A stretch of DNA of 64,000 nt from Arthrobacter_B sp038069765 (lineage in GTDB: Bacteria > Actinomycetota > Actinomycetes > Actinomycetales > Micrococcaceae): the NCBI RefSeq assembly GCF_038069765.1, contig NZ_JBBPFS010000005.1, positions 186,001-250,000 of the forward strand. Reading direction: 5' to 3'. The notes under the pieces were generated by a model. That model did not search any database, was not told the origin of the DNA, and saw only the letters and a program-made list of their open reading frames with translations. Positions 56,343 to 64,000 of this stretch are shown one piece after another; the stretch's first letter is position 1; every line of letters starts with the position of its first letter. The translations under genes were made by a program, and so were the position numbers.

Positions 56343-57599
56343 ATGGGTGCACGCAGGTTCGGATTCACGGCGGTCCTGGCACTGGCGCTTGCAGCCGGTG
56401 CGGCGGGCTGCTCCCCGGAATCCGGCCCGGATGCGGAGCCCACGGCGTCCATGTCACCGCGCGCGGCTGAGCTTCCGGTCCCGGAAAATACGTCCGGGCC
56501 GTCGTCGGCTGCTTCTGCGCAGCCGGTTCCCGAGCCGACTCCGGGACTGGGCCCGGGGTGTGCCGCCGTACGGTGTTTTTCCCTGATGGTGGCCGGTGAC
56601 CTGCTGGTGCATCCGCAGCTGTGGACCCAGGCCGAAGCCGACGCCGCGGTGTCGGGGCGGGTGCCGATGGACTTCGGGCCGCTCCTGGAAGGCAAGCGCG
56701 CTTACCTGGACCGCGCCGACGCGGGCATCTGCCACATGGAGACGCCGGTGGCGGCCGCGGAGGGGCCGTACACCGGATATCCGCTCTTCAATGTACCGCC
56801 CCAGATCCTCTCTGCCGCCAGGGACGCGGGATACGACGCCTGCACCACGGCCAGCAACCACACGGTGGATGCCGGGACCGAGGGACTGAACCGCACGCTG
56901 GCCGAGCTGGACGCCCTCGGACTGGCTCACACCGGTTCCTACGCCTCGGAAGCTGAAGCGGCGGTACCGATGATCCTGCAGACCCCGGCGGCGAAGGTGT
57001 CGGTGATCGAAGCAACCTACGGGCTGAACGGAATGACCGCCGAGTTTGACTGGCAGGTGGACCTGCTGGATCCGGCGGACATGATAGCCCGGGCACAGGC
57101 TGCGCGGGCCGCGGGCGCCGACGTTGTGGTGGGCGCCGTCCATGCCGGCGACGAATATGCCTCGGCGCCCAACGCCCAGCAGATGGAAACGGCGCACGCC
57201 CTGGCCGACAGCGGCGAGTTCGACTTCATCTACGGGCACCACAGCCACTCCGTGCTGCCGATCGAAAACTACAACGGCACCTGGATCGCGTACGGGCTGG
57301 GCAACTCCGTCACTGAGCTCTCGCCCTGGTACGACGTAAACAACGAGGGACTGATCCTGCGCGCCCAGTTCGGCCAGGACGACGGCGGCGCCTGGAGCGT
57401 CACGGACCTGGCCTGGGCGCCGTCGGTAATCGTCCGGGACCCTTACCGCTGGTGCTCCGTCGCGGCTGACCTGCCGCAGGGCGCCTGCGCCCCCGAGGCC
57501 CAGCAGGCCGCGGTCCGGGCGCGCACCATCGAGGTGGTCGAGTCGATGGGCGCGGCCGAAGCCGGCGCCCGCGAGTGGCTGGTGAGCGCCGAGAAGTAA
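56343..57599 (+). CDS. CapA-like metallophosphoesterase-fold lipoprotein
   Basis: 418 residues. An N-terminal hydrophobic segment ending AAGAAGC fits a lipoprotein signal peptide, with a Pro/Ser-rich stretch after it. The CapA/PgsA fold shows as MVAGDLLVH, CHMETPVA, TTASNHTVDAG, GAVHAGDEY and IYGHHSHSVLPIENYNG. This family is named for poly-gamma-glutamate capsule proteins, but isolated members such as this lack the synthase partners, so the role is open. It is divergent from the M3 gene, and its stop lies 6 bp from that of convergent gatD. Confidence 0.87.
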   Translation: MGARRFGFTAVLALALAAGAAGCSPESGPDAEPTASMSPRAAELPVPENTSGPSSAASAQPVPEPTPGLGPGCAAVRCFSLMVAGDLLVHPQLWTQAEADAAVSGRVPMDFGPLLEGKRAYLDRADAGICHMETPVAAAEGPYTGYPLFNVPPQILSAARDAGYDACTTASNHTVDAGTEGLNRTLAELDALGLAHTGSYASEAEAAVPMILQTPAAKVSVIEATYGLNGMTAEFDWQVDLLDPADMIARAQAARAAGADVVVGAVHAGDEYASAPNAQQMETAHALADSGEFDFIYGHHSHSVLPIENYNGTWIAYGLGNSVTELSPWYDVNNEGLILRAQFGQDDGGAWSVTDLAWAPSVIVRDPYRWCSVAADLPQGACAPEAQQAAVRARTIEVVESMGAAEAGAREWLVSAEK

Positions 57600-57605
57600 G
57601 TGCGG

Positions 57606-58370
57606 CTAGCGGGGGCGCTGGCCGGCGTGCTGCCGGGCCAGCTCGGAGAGCCGGGCCAGCTCGTCCAGGTCGCCGGGGGAGGGGGGAGCGGGCTCGAAGC
57701 TGCCGAACTTGCGCGTCACGGCCTGCTGAATCAGGAAATCGGCAATGGCCGGGTTCTTGGGCAGCAATGAACCGTGCAGGTAGCTGGCGACCACGTTGCG
57801 GTAGCGGGCGCCCTCGTAGTTGTCCTTGGAGTTGTTGCCCTCGCCCTTGCGGACCTCGGCCAGCGGCTTCACGCCCGGGCCCAGGAAGGTCTGGCCGGAA
57901 TGGTTCTCGTAGCCGTGGATCTCGCCGAACTCCTCGCTGACGGAGAGCACGTTGCCGATCAGCCGCTCCGTTCCGCCGTGCGTTTCCAGGTCCAGCAGCC
58001 CGATGCCCGGAATGACCGTGCCGGTGTGTGTCTTGAAGAACCGGCCGAACAGCTGGTACAGCCCGCAGATCGCCAGCATCGGAACGTCATCCTCAGCCAG
58101 GGCCCGCAGCGTGGGGGCCAGCGACTGGAGGTCCTCCTGGATGACCACCTGCCCGCTGTCCTGTCCGCCGCCTCCCACCAGGAGATCGACGTCGGCGGGA
58201 AAATCATCACCCACGTTGTATTCCAGGACGTTTGCGGTGTAGCCGTTCCATTTCAGGCGCTGTTTCAGGACCAGGACGTTGCCCCAGTCGCCGTAAATGT
58301 TCATTTCCCGCGGGTACAGCTGGAGGATGTTGATGCTCCGGTTGCCGGCTGCGATTCGGTCCTCGCTCAT
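57606..58370 (-). CDS. gatD: lipid II isoglutaminyl synthase, glutamine amidotransferase subunit GatD
   Basis: 254 residues. The class I amidotransferase Cys is in MLAICGLYQLFG and the His in SYLHGSLLPKNP, with LLVGGGGQDSGQ near the start. It hydrolyses glutamine and passes ammonia to MurT, which amidates the D-glutamate of lipid II. Its ATG (58368-58370) overlaps the murT stop by 4 bp, so the pair is coupled. The C-terminal 40 residues are rich in Pro, Leu and Arg. It converges on the CapA-like gene. Confidence 0.95.
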   Translation of the reverse strand: MSEDRIAAGNRSINILQLYPREMNIYGDWGNVLVLKQRLKWNGYTANVLEYNVGDDFPADVDLLVGGGGQDSGQVVIQEDLQSLAPTLRALAEDDVPMLAICGLYQLFGRFFKTHTGTVIPGIGLLDLETHGGTERLIGNVLSVSEEFGEIHGYENHSGQTFLGPGVKPLAEVRKGEGNNSKDNYEGARYRNVVASYLHGSLLPKNPAIADFLIQQAVTRKFGSFEPAPPSPGDLDELARLSELARQHAGQRPR

Positions 58371-59638
58371 GAGACCACCTCTACTGTCGTGATCTTGGAT
58401 AGTTCGCGCCGCACGGCCAGCATGGCCGTGTAGGTGCAGAAAATGCGCATGGGACGCTGGCCGGAGCCGGAGATGAAGGCCTTCAGCGCATCGGTGATGT
58501 CCGGGTTGATGTCCGCCACCGGAACGTCGTCGTACTTCAGCCGCAGCGCCATGTCGTAGGCGCGCGCGCCGGTGACCATGTTCACGCCGTTTTCGGCCAG
58601 CGTCTCGAAGTCGACGTCCCACAGCCAGGACATGTCGCGCCCGTCGGCATAGTTGTCGTTGATGGCGATCATGGTCGAGTAGCCGTGGGCGGCAAAGGAC
58701 TTCAGTCCGAGCCGGAAGCCGCTGGGATTCTTCACCAGCACCAGCTCCAGCGGCTGCCCGTTGACCACCAGGGACTCGCCGCGCCCGAACGCCGGCTCCA
58801 CGTTGGACAGCGCCGTAAACAGGGCGTCGCTGTTGGCCGAAGGCCCGGCGATGACGCGGGCCAGGGCCAGTGCGGCCGCAGCGTTGAAGATGTTGTAGAC
58901 CCCGCGCAGCTTCAGCCCCGTGGTCACCACGGTGTCGTCGACGCGGAAGTCGGCGTCGGTTTCGGCCACGCGTTCGAGCACGACGTCGGCCGGCAGCACC
59001 GCTGCCAGCGCCTCCGCCCTGGAACCGCGCATCTCGTCGTCGTTCGGGAAGGTGCTGCGCAGGGACGCGTCCAGCCCGAAGTAGCGCACTTCCTGCTTGT
59101 CCAGGGAAGCGGCAATCGAGGCGACGCGCGGATCCTCGCGGTTTAGGACCACGGTGCCGGTGGTGGCCTTGGCAATGGCCTCGAGCAGCCGGGTGGTCTT
59201 GTCGATCTCACCGAAACGGTCCAGCTGGTCACGGAGCACATTCAGCAGCAGCGAATACCGCGGCTGGATCAGCTTCACGAAGTGCACGGCGTGCGCTTCG
59301 TCCAGCTCCAGGACCGCGACGTCGGCATCGAGGCGGCCGCGCCAGTCCACCTCGCCGAGCAGGGCCGCGGCGACGCCGCGGGTGAAATTGCTGCCGGTGC
59401 GGTTGGTGAACACCTTCAGGCCCTGGGATTCGAGCAGTTCCACCACCATTTTGGTGGTGGTTGTTTTCCCGTTGGTGCCCGAAACCACGGCGACGCCCAG
59501 CGGAAGGTCGGCCAGCGTGCGGCGGATGAAATCGGGATCGATTTTCTCCACCACCAGGCCGGGCAGTGCGGAGCCGCCGCCGCGCAGTTTGGAGGCACTG
59601 CGGACCAGCTTGCCTGTCAGGACGGAGAAAGAACTCAT
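58367..59638 (-). CDS. murT: lipid II isoglutaminyl synthase, Mur-ligase subunit MurT
   Basis: 423 residues. The ATP loop is VVSGTNGKTTTTKM, LELDEAHAVHFVKLIQPRYSLLLNVLRDQLDRFGEIDKT is typical of MurT, and the C-terminal DUF1727 region includes LVKNPSGFRLGL and AINDNYADGRDMSWLWDVDFE. With GatD it amidates lipid II. The four cysteines of the zinc ribbon found in firmicute MurT are absent: only one Cys, near the C-terminus, is present in the whole protein. It is divergent from pdxT. Confidence 0.95.
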   Translation of the reverse strand: MSSFSVLTGKLVRSASKLRGGGSALPGLVVEKIDPDFIRRTLADLPLGVAVVSGTNGKTTTTKMVVELLESQGLKVFTNRTGSNFTRGVAAALLGEVDWRGRLDADVAVLELDEAHAVHFVKLIQPRYSLLLNVLRDQLDRFGEIDKTTRLLEAIAKATTGTVVLNREDPRVASIAASLDKQEVRYFGLDASLRSTFPNDDEMRGSRAEALAAVLPADVVLERVAETDADFRVDDTVVTTGLKLRGVYNIFNAAAALALARVIAGPSANSDALFTALSNVEPAFGRGESLVVNGQPLELVLVKNPSGFRLGLKSFAAHGYSTMIAINDNYADGRDMSWLWDVDFETLAENGVNMVTGARAYDMALRLKYDDVPVADINPDITDALKAFISGSGQRPMRIFCTYTAMLAVRRELSKITTVEVVS

Positions 59639-59707
59639 GGTTTATGAATATATCGTAAGGAGCCCCCGCGGCCCTTGCCGGTGCGCGGCCGCAGGGATGC
59701 TGCATCG

Positions 59708-59713
59708 TAGACT
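59708..59713 (+). promoter_or_regulatory. -10 box of a leaderless promoter
   Basis: TAGACT ends seven bases before the pdxT ATG, which lacks a ribosome site. Confidence 0.45.
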
Positions 59714-59719
59714 GGCCTG

Positions 59720-60430
59720 ATGACTGAAGCCGGCGCGTCTCCTTTCCGCCCGCCCGGGCGTCCCCTGCGGGTCGGTGTCCTGGCGCTGCAGGGCGGTGTC
59801 CGCGAACACGCGGCAAGCCTGGAAGCGGCGGGAGCGGCCGCTGTTCCCGTGCGCCGCCCCGGGGAGCTCGCCGGCCTGGACGGGCTGGTGCTGCCCGGCG
59901 GGGAATCCACCACCATGGACAAGCTCATGCGGGCCTTTGGCGTTTATGCCCCGCTGCAGGAGCGGATCCGGGCCGGGTTGCCGGTGTACGGCTCCTGCGC
60001 CGGAATGATCCTGCTGGCGGACCATCTTTCTGATCCGGCCCGCGACCTTTCGGGGGCGCCCCAGCAGACGCTGGGCGGGCTGGATATCGAGGTCCGGCGC
60101 AATGCCTTCGGCCGCCAGCGGGAGTCCTTCGAAACCCTCCTGGAGTTCCGCGGCCTTGCGACCCTGCCGTCCGCAGACCCGGCCGGGCAGTCCCCGCCGG
60201 TCCACGCCGTCTTTATCCGTGCGCCGTGGGTGGAAAAGGTTGGTGATTCAGTGGAAGTGCTGGCCCGGGTTCCGCCGCGGGAGCGGGGTCATGCGTCTGC
60301 TGACGATTTCGTCGCTAGAATTGTGGCAGTGCGTTCGGGAAATCTGCTGGCCACCTCGTTCCATCCGGAGGTAACGGGGGAGAGCCGCGTTCACGAACTT
60401 TTTATCCAGATGATCAGAGGAGAAGCGTAG
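59720..60430 (+). CDS. pdxT: pyridoxal 5'-phosphate synthase glutaminase subunit PdxT
   Basis: 236 residues. VGVLALQGGVREHAASL is followed by VLPGGESTTM. The catalytic Cys is in YGSCAGMILLA, and the His/Glu pair is in TSFHPEVTGE. It releases ammonia from glutamine for PdxS. An N-terminal extension of about 16 residues precedes the usual start. The promoter looks leaderless. YebC begins 3 bp downstream, so pdxT-yebC-ruvC form a compact unit. The partner pdxS lies 6.4 kb upstream, separated by five genes. Confidence 0.96.
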   Translation: MTEAGASPFRPPGRPLRVGVLALQGGVREHAASLEAAGAAAVPVRRPGELAGLDGLVLPGGESTTMDKLMRAFGVYAPLQERIRAGLPVYGSCAGMILLADHLSDPARDLSGAPQQTLGGLDIEVRRNAFGRQRESFETLLEFRGLATLPSADPAGQSPPVHAVFIRAPWVEKVGDSVEVLARVPPRERGHASADDFVARIVAVRSGNLLATSFHPEVTGESRVHELFIQMIRGEA

Positions 60431-60433
60431 AGC

Positions 60434-61189
60434 ATGTCGGGCCACTCTAAATGGGCAACCACTAAGCACAAGAAGGCAGTCATTGACGCCAAGCGTGCAA
60501 AGTCGTTCGCCAAGCTGATCAAGAACATCGAAGTTGCGGCCCGCGCCGGAGGCGCAGACATGGCCGGAAACCCCGGCCTTGAACTCGCCGTCGCCAAGGC
60601 GAAAAAGACCTCGGTCCCCATCGACAACATCAACCGCGCCGTCAAGCGCGGTGCCGGCCTCCTGGGCGAAGCCGTCGATTACCAGACCATCATGTACGAA
60701 GGCTACGGCCCGCAGGGCACCGCCCTGCTGATCGAATGCCTGACGGACAACAAGAACCGTGCCGCCTCGGAAGTTCGCCTTGCGGTCACCCGCAACGGCG
60801 GCAACATGGGCGATCCCGGCTCGGTGGCCTACATGTTCACCCGCAAGGGCGTCGTCACCCTGCCCAAGAAGGACCTCACCGAGGACGACCTCCTGATGGC
60901 CGTGCTAGACGCAGGCGCCGACGAGGTCAAGGAATCCGGAGACAATTTCGAGATCATCTCGGAAGCGGCGGACCTGCGTGCCGTTGTCGCCGCGCTGGAG
61001 GATGCCGGCATCGAGTACGAGAGCGACGAAGCCGAATTCCTGCCGTCCATGCACGTGGAGCTGGACGCGGACAGCGCCCGGAAGTTCCTGAAGCTTGTGG
61101 ACGCGGTGGAAGACCTGGACGACGTCCAGAACGTCTACTCCAATGCCGACATCCCCGCAGAGGTCTTCGCCCAGCTCGAAGACGACTGA
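60434..61189 (+). CDS. yebC: YebC/PmpR family protein
   Basis: 251 residues, full length. MSGHSKWATTKHKKAVIDAKRAKSFAKLIKNIEVAAR is the conserved start, YEGYGPQGTALLIECLTDNKNR and FTRKGVVTL continue the family pattern, and the C-terminus (VELDADSARKFLKLVDAVEDLDDVQNVYSN) is complete. Members act as transcription regulators or help ribosomes at difficult motifs. The ATG follows AGAGGAGAAGC. It precedes ruvC, as in many Actinobacteria. Confidence 0.97.
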   Translation: MSGHSKWATTKHKKAVIDAKRAKSFAKLIKNIEVAARAGGADMAGNPGLELAVAKAKKTSVPIDNINRAVKRGAGLLGEAVDYQTIMYEGYGPQGTALLIECLTDNKNRAASEVRLAVTRNGGNMGDPGSVAYMFTRKGVVTLPKKDLTEDDLLMAVLDAGADEVKESGDNFEIISEAADLRAVVAALEDAGIEYESDEAEFLPSMHVELDADSARKFLKLVDAVEDLDDVQNVYSNADIPAEVFAQLEDD

Positions 61190-61192
61190 TAA

Positions 61193-61798
61193 GTGAGCCT
61201 GCGCGTCCTGGGTGTCGACCCGGGCCTGACCCGGTGCGGTCTGGGAGTGGTGGACGTCGAACGCAACCGCCGCGCCACCCTGGTGGCTGTGGGCGTGGTC
61301 GGCACCGAGGCGGGAACCGCCCTGGACGGCAGGCTGCTTGTCATCTCCAACGCCATTGACCTGTGGCTGGACACGCATAAACCGGATGTCCTTGCCGTGG
61401 AGCGCGTCTTCAGCCAGCTCAATGTCAGCACGGTGATGGGCACTGCCCAGGCCTCCGGCGTTGTCATCGCCGCCGCCGCGCGGCGGGGCATTCCCGTAGC
61501 GCTGCACACTCCCACCGAGGTCAAGGCCGCGGTCACCGGGTCCGGCGGAGCCAATAAGGACGCGGTGGGAAAAATGGTCACCAAGATCCTGCGCCTGGAC
61601 GAGGCTCCCAAACCGGCCGATGCCGCAGACGCGCTGGCACTGGCCATCACCCACGCCTGGCGGCGCTCAGTTGCCGGCCCCGGGCAGACGACGGCGGGCT
61701 CCGCCTCCGGCGCCCGCGCGGTGCGCAGGCCCCCGACGGCCGGACTGACCCCTGCACAGCGGCTGTGGGCCGAGGCCGAGGCCCGTGCCCGGCGCTGA
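61193..61798 (+). CDS. ruvC: Holliday junction resolvase RuvC
   Basis: 201 residues. The acidic catalytic positions are in GVDPGLTRCG (Asp), VLAVERVFSQ (Glu) and the C-terminal PADAADALALAITHAW (Asp pair). It cleaves Holliday junctions brought by RuvAB. Start is GTG at 61193, 3 bp after yebC. A basic, disordered tail of about 30 residues follows the nuclease core. A 121-bp gap with a LexA-like site separates it from ruvA. Confidence 0.96.
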   Translation: MSLRVLGVDPGLTRCGLGVVDVERNRRATLVAVGVVGTEAGTALDGRLLVISNAIDLWLDTHKPDVLAVERVFSQLNVSTVMGTAQASGVVIAAAARRGIPVALHTPTEVKAAVTGSGGANKDAVGKMVTKILRLDEAPKPADAADALALAITHAWRRSVAGPGQTTAGSASGARAVRRPPTAGLTPAQRLWAEAEARARR

Positions 61799-61882
61799 CC
61801 CCGGGACCGGCCTTCGGAACCGCCGGTTGGGCCGCGGCAGCGCGCCGGAACCGGGCAACCGCCGCAGCACACAGTAGGGTAT

Positions 61883-61898
61883 TCGTAGATATGTTCTA
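61883..61898. promoter_or_regulatory. weak LexA-like site ahead of ruvA
   Basis: TCGTAGATATGTTCTA matches TCGAAC-N4-GTTCGA at 9 of 12 positions. That is weak alone; the position directly upstream of ruvAB, a common SOS target, is the main support. Confidence 0.35.
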
Positions 61899-61919
61899 CA
61901 CAGCCTCTGGAGTTTCGTC

Positions 61920-62549
61920 ATGATCGCATCCCTGCGCGGGACAGTAACGCACGTTGGCCTGCATTCGGCAGTGATCGATGTGAACGGCCTGGGAATGCTG
62001 GTGCAGGCCACGCCGCAGACGCTGGGTTCCCTGCACCCGGGCCGCGAAGCGGTGATCCAGACCGCCATGATTGTCCGCGAGGACTCGATGACCCTGTACG
62101 GCTTCACCGACGCCTACCAGCGGGAAGTCTTCGAGACGCTGCTGAGCGTCAGCGGGGTGGGTCCCCGCATTGCCCTGGCCGTCCTTGCCGTCCACACCCC
62201 CGAAGCCATCCGGGTGGCGGCCTCCTCCGGTGATGACAAGGCCTTCAGCAAGGTCTCGGGCATCGGTCCCAAGGGAGCCCGCAGGATCGTGCTGGAGCTG
62301 GCCGACAAACTGGTGCCGCTGGGCACTGCGGATGCCCCCGGCGCAGCACGCTGGCAGGACCAGGTCCTGGCTGCGATGACCGGCCTGGGCTGGACGGAAA
62401 AGGACGCGACCGCGGCCATCGACGCCGCCGTTGCCGAAGCCCCCGATGTGGCGGCCGCCGGCAACGTGGGCGAAATCCTGAAGCTGACCCTCCGCCGCCT
62501 GGGCACCGACGGTGCACGGGCACGGGCTCCCCGCCAGCAGGTGGGCTGA
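61920..62549 (+). CDS. ruvA: Holliday junction branch migration protein RuvA
   Basis: 209 residues. The N-terminal OB fold (MIASLRGTVTHVGLHSAVIDVNGLGMLVQAT) is followed by two helix-hairpin-helix motifs (LLSVSGVGPRIALAVL, VSGIGPKGARRIVLELADKL). A C-terminal domain that contacts RuvB completes it (VLAAMTGLGWTEKDATAAIDAAV). It binds the junction core and loads RuvB. The ATG lacks a strong ribosome site. RuvB starts 1 bp after the stop. Confidence 0.96.
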   Translation: MIASLRGTVTHVGLHSAVIDVNGLGMLVQATPQTLGSLHPGREAVIQTAMIVREDSMTLYGFTDAYQREVFETLLSVSGVGPRIALAVLAVHTPEAIRVAASSGDDKAFSKVSGIGPKGARRIVLELADKLVPLGTADAPGAARWQDQVLAAMTGLGWTEKDATAAIDAAVAEAPDVAAAGNVGEILKLTLRRLGTDGARARAPRQQVG

Positions 62550-62550
62550 G

Positions 62551-63642
62551 GTGCCGGCACTGCCCGGAGACGGACTGGTTGCCCCCACCGGGGACCCCGA
62601 TGACAAAGCCATCGAGGCAGCCCTGCGGCCGAAGAAGCTCGACGACTTTGTGGGTCAGAAACGGGTGCGTGAGCAGTTGTCGCTGGTGCTGGAAGCCTCG
62701 CGGCTCCGGGGCCGCAGCGCCGACCACGTGCTGCTTTCGGGCCCTCCCGGACTGGGCAAGACCACCTTGTCGATGATTATCGCTGCCGAAATGAACGCAC
62801 CGCTGCGCATTTCATCCGGGCCGGCGATCCAGCATGCCGGCGACCTGGCCGCGATCCTTTCTTCACTCACCGAGGGGGAGGTGCTGTTCCTCGACGAAAT
62901 CCACCGCATGTCCCGCCCCGCGGAGGAAATGCTCTACATGGCCATGGAAGACTTCCGGGTGGACATCATCGTGGGCAAGGGCGCCGGCGCCACGGCCATC
63001 CCGCTGGACCTGCCGCCCTTCACCCTGGTGGGAGCCACCACGCGGGCCGGCCTGCTGCCTGGTCCGCTGCGCGACCGCTTCGGCTTCACCGGGCATCTGG
63101 AGTTCTATTCCACCGGAGAACTGGAACTTGTGCTGCGGCGCTCCGCAATGCTGATGGACATGAAGGTCAATTCCGCCGGGTTTGCCGAAGTCGCGGGACG
63201 CTCCCGCGGAACTCCCCGCATCGCCAACCGGCTGCTGCGCCGGGTCCGCGACTGGGCGCTGGTGCACGGCGTGGACCAGATTGACGCGCGCACCGCTTCA
63301 GCCGCCCTGGACATGTACGAGGTTGATTCCCGCGGCCTGGACCGGCTGGACCGTTCCGTGCTGCGGGCCCTGGTCACCAAGTTCAACGGCGGGCCGGTTG
63401 GCCTGTCCACCCTTGCCATCGCCGTCGGCGAAGAGCCTGAAACCGTGGAAACCGTTGCCGAACCGTACCTGGTCCGCGAAGGCCTGCTGGGCCGGACCCC
63501 GCGCGGACGCGTTGCCACGCGTGCCGCGTGGGAGCATCTGGGCCTGCAGATGCCCGACAACGTTGCCGCCGGCCTTCCGGAGAACATGTTTTCCGGTCCC
63601 GGCACCAACACGTCCTCCGCGGACACCTCCTCCGGCGACTGA
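62551..63642 (+). CDS. ruvB: Holliday junction branch migration helicase RuvB
   Basis: 363 residues. Walker A is GPPGLGKTTLS, Walker B is VLFLDEIHRM, sensor 1 is VGATTRAG and the arginine finger region is LRDRFGFTG. A winged C-terminal domain follows (DRLDRSVLRALVTKFNGGPVGLSTLA). It drives branch migration with RuvA. Start is GTG at 62551, one base after ruvA stops. The last 25 residues are Ser/Thr-rich. Confidence 0.97.
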   Translation: MPALPGDGLVAPTGDPDDKAIEAALRPKKLDDFVGQKRVREQLSLVLEASRLRGRSADHVLLSGPPGLGKTTLSMIIAAEMNAPLRISSGPAIQHAGDLAAILSSLTEGEVLFLDEIHRMSRPAEEMLYMAMEDFRVDIIVGKGAGATAIPLDLPPFTLVGATTRAGLLPGPLRDRFGFTGHLEFYSTGELELVLRRSAMLMDMKVNSAGFAEVAGRSRGTPRIANRLLRRVRDWALVHGVDQIDARTASAALDMYEVDSRGLDRLDRSVLRALVTKFNGGPVGLSTLAIAVGEEPETVETVAEPYLVREGLLGRTPRGRVATRAAWEHLGLQMPDNVAAGLPENMFSGPGTNTSSADTSSGD

Positions 63643-63933
63643 GCTTTGAACGACGGAGCCTAGAACGACGGAGCCTAGTCCGGACGGACTTGAGGGCGCC
63701 GCCGGCGGGAGGGAGAATTAGCAGGGAAGGTACGGGAAAAGTACAGCATCTTCTGCAACTTTTCCGCCGCGGCGAACGTTTTACCTTTAGACTGGTCATT
63801 CGTTGGGCGGGCTTCTGCGCCCGTTGCACCAACGGATCACTGTTGCACCAGCGGATCACGGCGGCGCCGAAGCAGGCGCCTGCCGTTCCGGAGACACCTG
63901 CACATCAATTTCCAACAGAAACGGAACCACTCT
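63643..63933. other. intergenic region between ruvB and yajC with two sets of tandem repeats
   Basis: No gene is supported. GAACGACGGAGCCTA is repeated at 63648-63662 and 63663-63677, and the near-identical 19-bp unit starting GTTGCACCA occurs at 63823-63841 and 63842-63860. The region presumably contains the yajC promoter, but no confident -10/-35 pair was chosen. Confidence 0.6.
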
Positions 63934-64000
63934 GTGTTCTTAAACGTCATGGCCCAAACCACCTCGGAACAGGCCCCCGGCGGCTTCTCGTTCTCTAGCC
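63934..64000 (+). CDS. yajC: probable YajC, preprotein translocase accessory subunit (partial, 5' end only)
   Basis: Only the first 22 codons are inside the window: a GTG start followed by FLNVMAQTTSEQAPGGFSFSS, still open at the end. The short hydrophobic start, the MAQ and the Gly-Gly-Phe stretch resemble actinobacterial YajC proteins, and yajC usually follows ruvB. GGAA precedes the GTG; the ATG at 63949 has no ribosome site. Identification rests mainly on gene order. Confidence 0.5.
   Translation, partial: MFLNVMAQTTSEQAPGGFSFSS

Noticed and set aside
63528..63998. 156-codon open frame over the ruvB end and the following gap
   Set aside because: It overlaps ruvB in another frame, is Arg-rich without a recognisable fold, and spans tandem repeats.

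Overview
The window is chromosomal DNA from a high-GC actinobacterium, most likely Arthrobacter or a close relative in the Micrococcaceae. The evidence is GC-rich codon use with many GTG and TTG starts, mycothiol-linked enzymes (S-(hydroxymethyl)mycothiol dehydrogenase, mycoredoxin), actinobacterial-type LexA boxes, a MurT/GatD pair, a class Ib nrdHIEF operon, and the block thrS-HIT-pgsA-pdxS-pdxT-yebC-ruvCAB-yajC, which follows the Mycobacterium gene order with gaps and insertions. No rRNA, prophage, insertion sequence or CRISPR array was seen.

Layout. 0.1-0.4 kb: two tRNA-Ala(GGC) genes and a terminator. 0.4-12.1 kb: mostly single metabolic and membrane genes (NhaA-DsbA fusion antiporter, YhhN protein, a PLP aldolase/lactone-oxidase pair, fatty-acid desaturase, App1-like phosphatase, FUSC protein, LysR, GntR-DUF1648 pair). 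12.4-17.3 kb: ribonucleotide reductase operon nrdH-nrdI-nrdE-nrdF with a GIY-YIG/NUMOD3 homing-endonuclease-like gene wedged between nrdE and nrdF. 17.4-20.9 kb: DinB-like protein, a membrane protein with two DivIVA-type motifs, DUF1697, and a coupled SDR-unknown-unknown cassette. 21.3-24.7 kb: two secreted SLH proteins, one with a GH25 muramidase domain and one with a CAP domain, flanking a small RHH-like protein. 24.8-38 kb: epimerase, an SOS-associated divergent pair, aldo/keto reductase, thioesterase, lipoate-ligase-like gene, a winged-helix/X25 protein, a truncated alpha/beta hydrolase, lipase-maturation-factor protein, DUF427, mycothiol-dependent formaldehyde detoxification, mycoredoxin, a second SRAP protein and a VOC protein. 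38-45 kb: MMPL transporter, chorismate mutase, CoA transferase, HTH-DUF2087 protein and DHA2 exporter. 45-48.9 kb: a perfect LexA box ahead of DUF6504-dnaE2. 49-64 kb: thrS, HIT, pgsA, pdxS, GNAT, M3 peptidase, CapA-like lipoprotein, gatD-murT, pdxT, yebC, ruvC, ruvA, ruvB and the first codons of a probable yajC.

Several DNA-damage functions lie here (dnaE2, two SRAP proteins, ruvCAB, nrd), some with recognisable LexA or NrdR sites. The most unusual observations are the homing-endonuclease-like gene inside the nrd operon, an in-frame TGA that removes the last helix of an alpha/beta hydrolase, a small uncharacterised protein sharing a LexA-like site with the SRAP gene, and a starch-binding X25 domain fused to a winged helix. 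Functions are assigned by reading motifs by eye; no database search was run.
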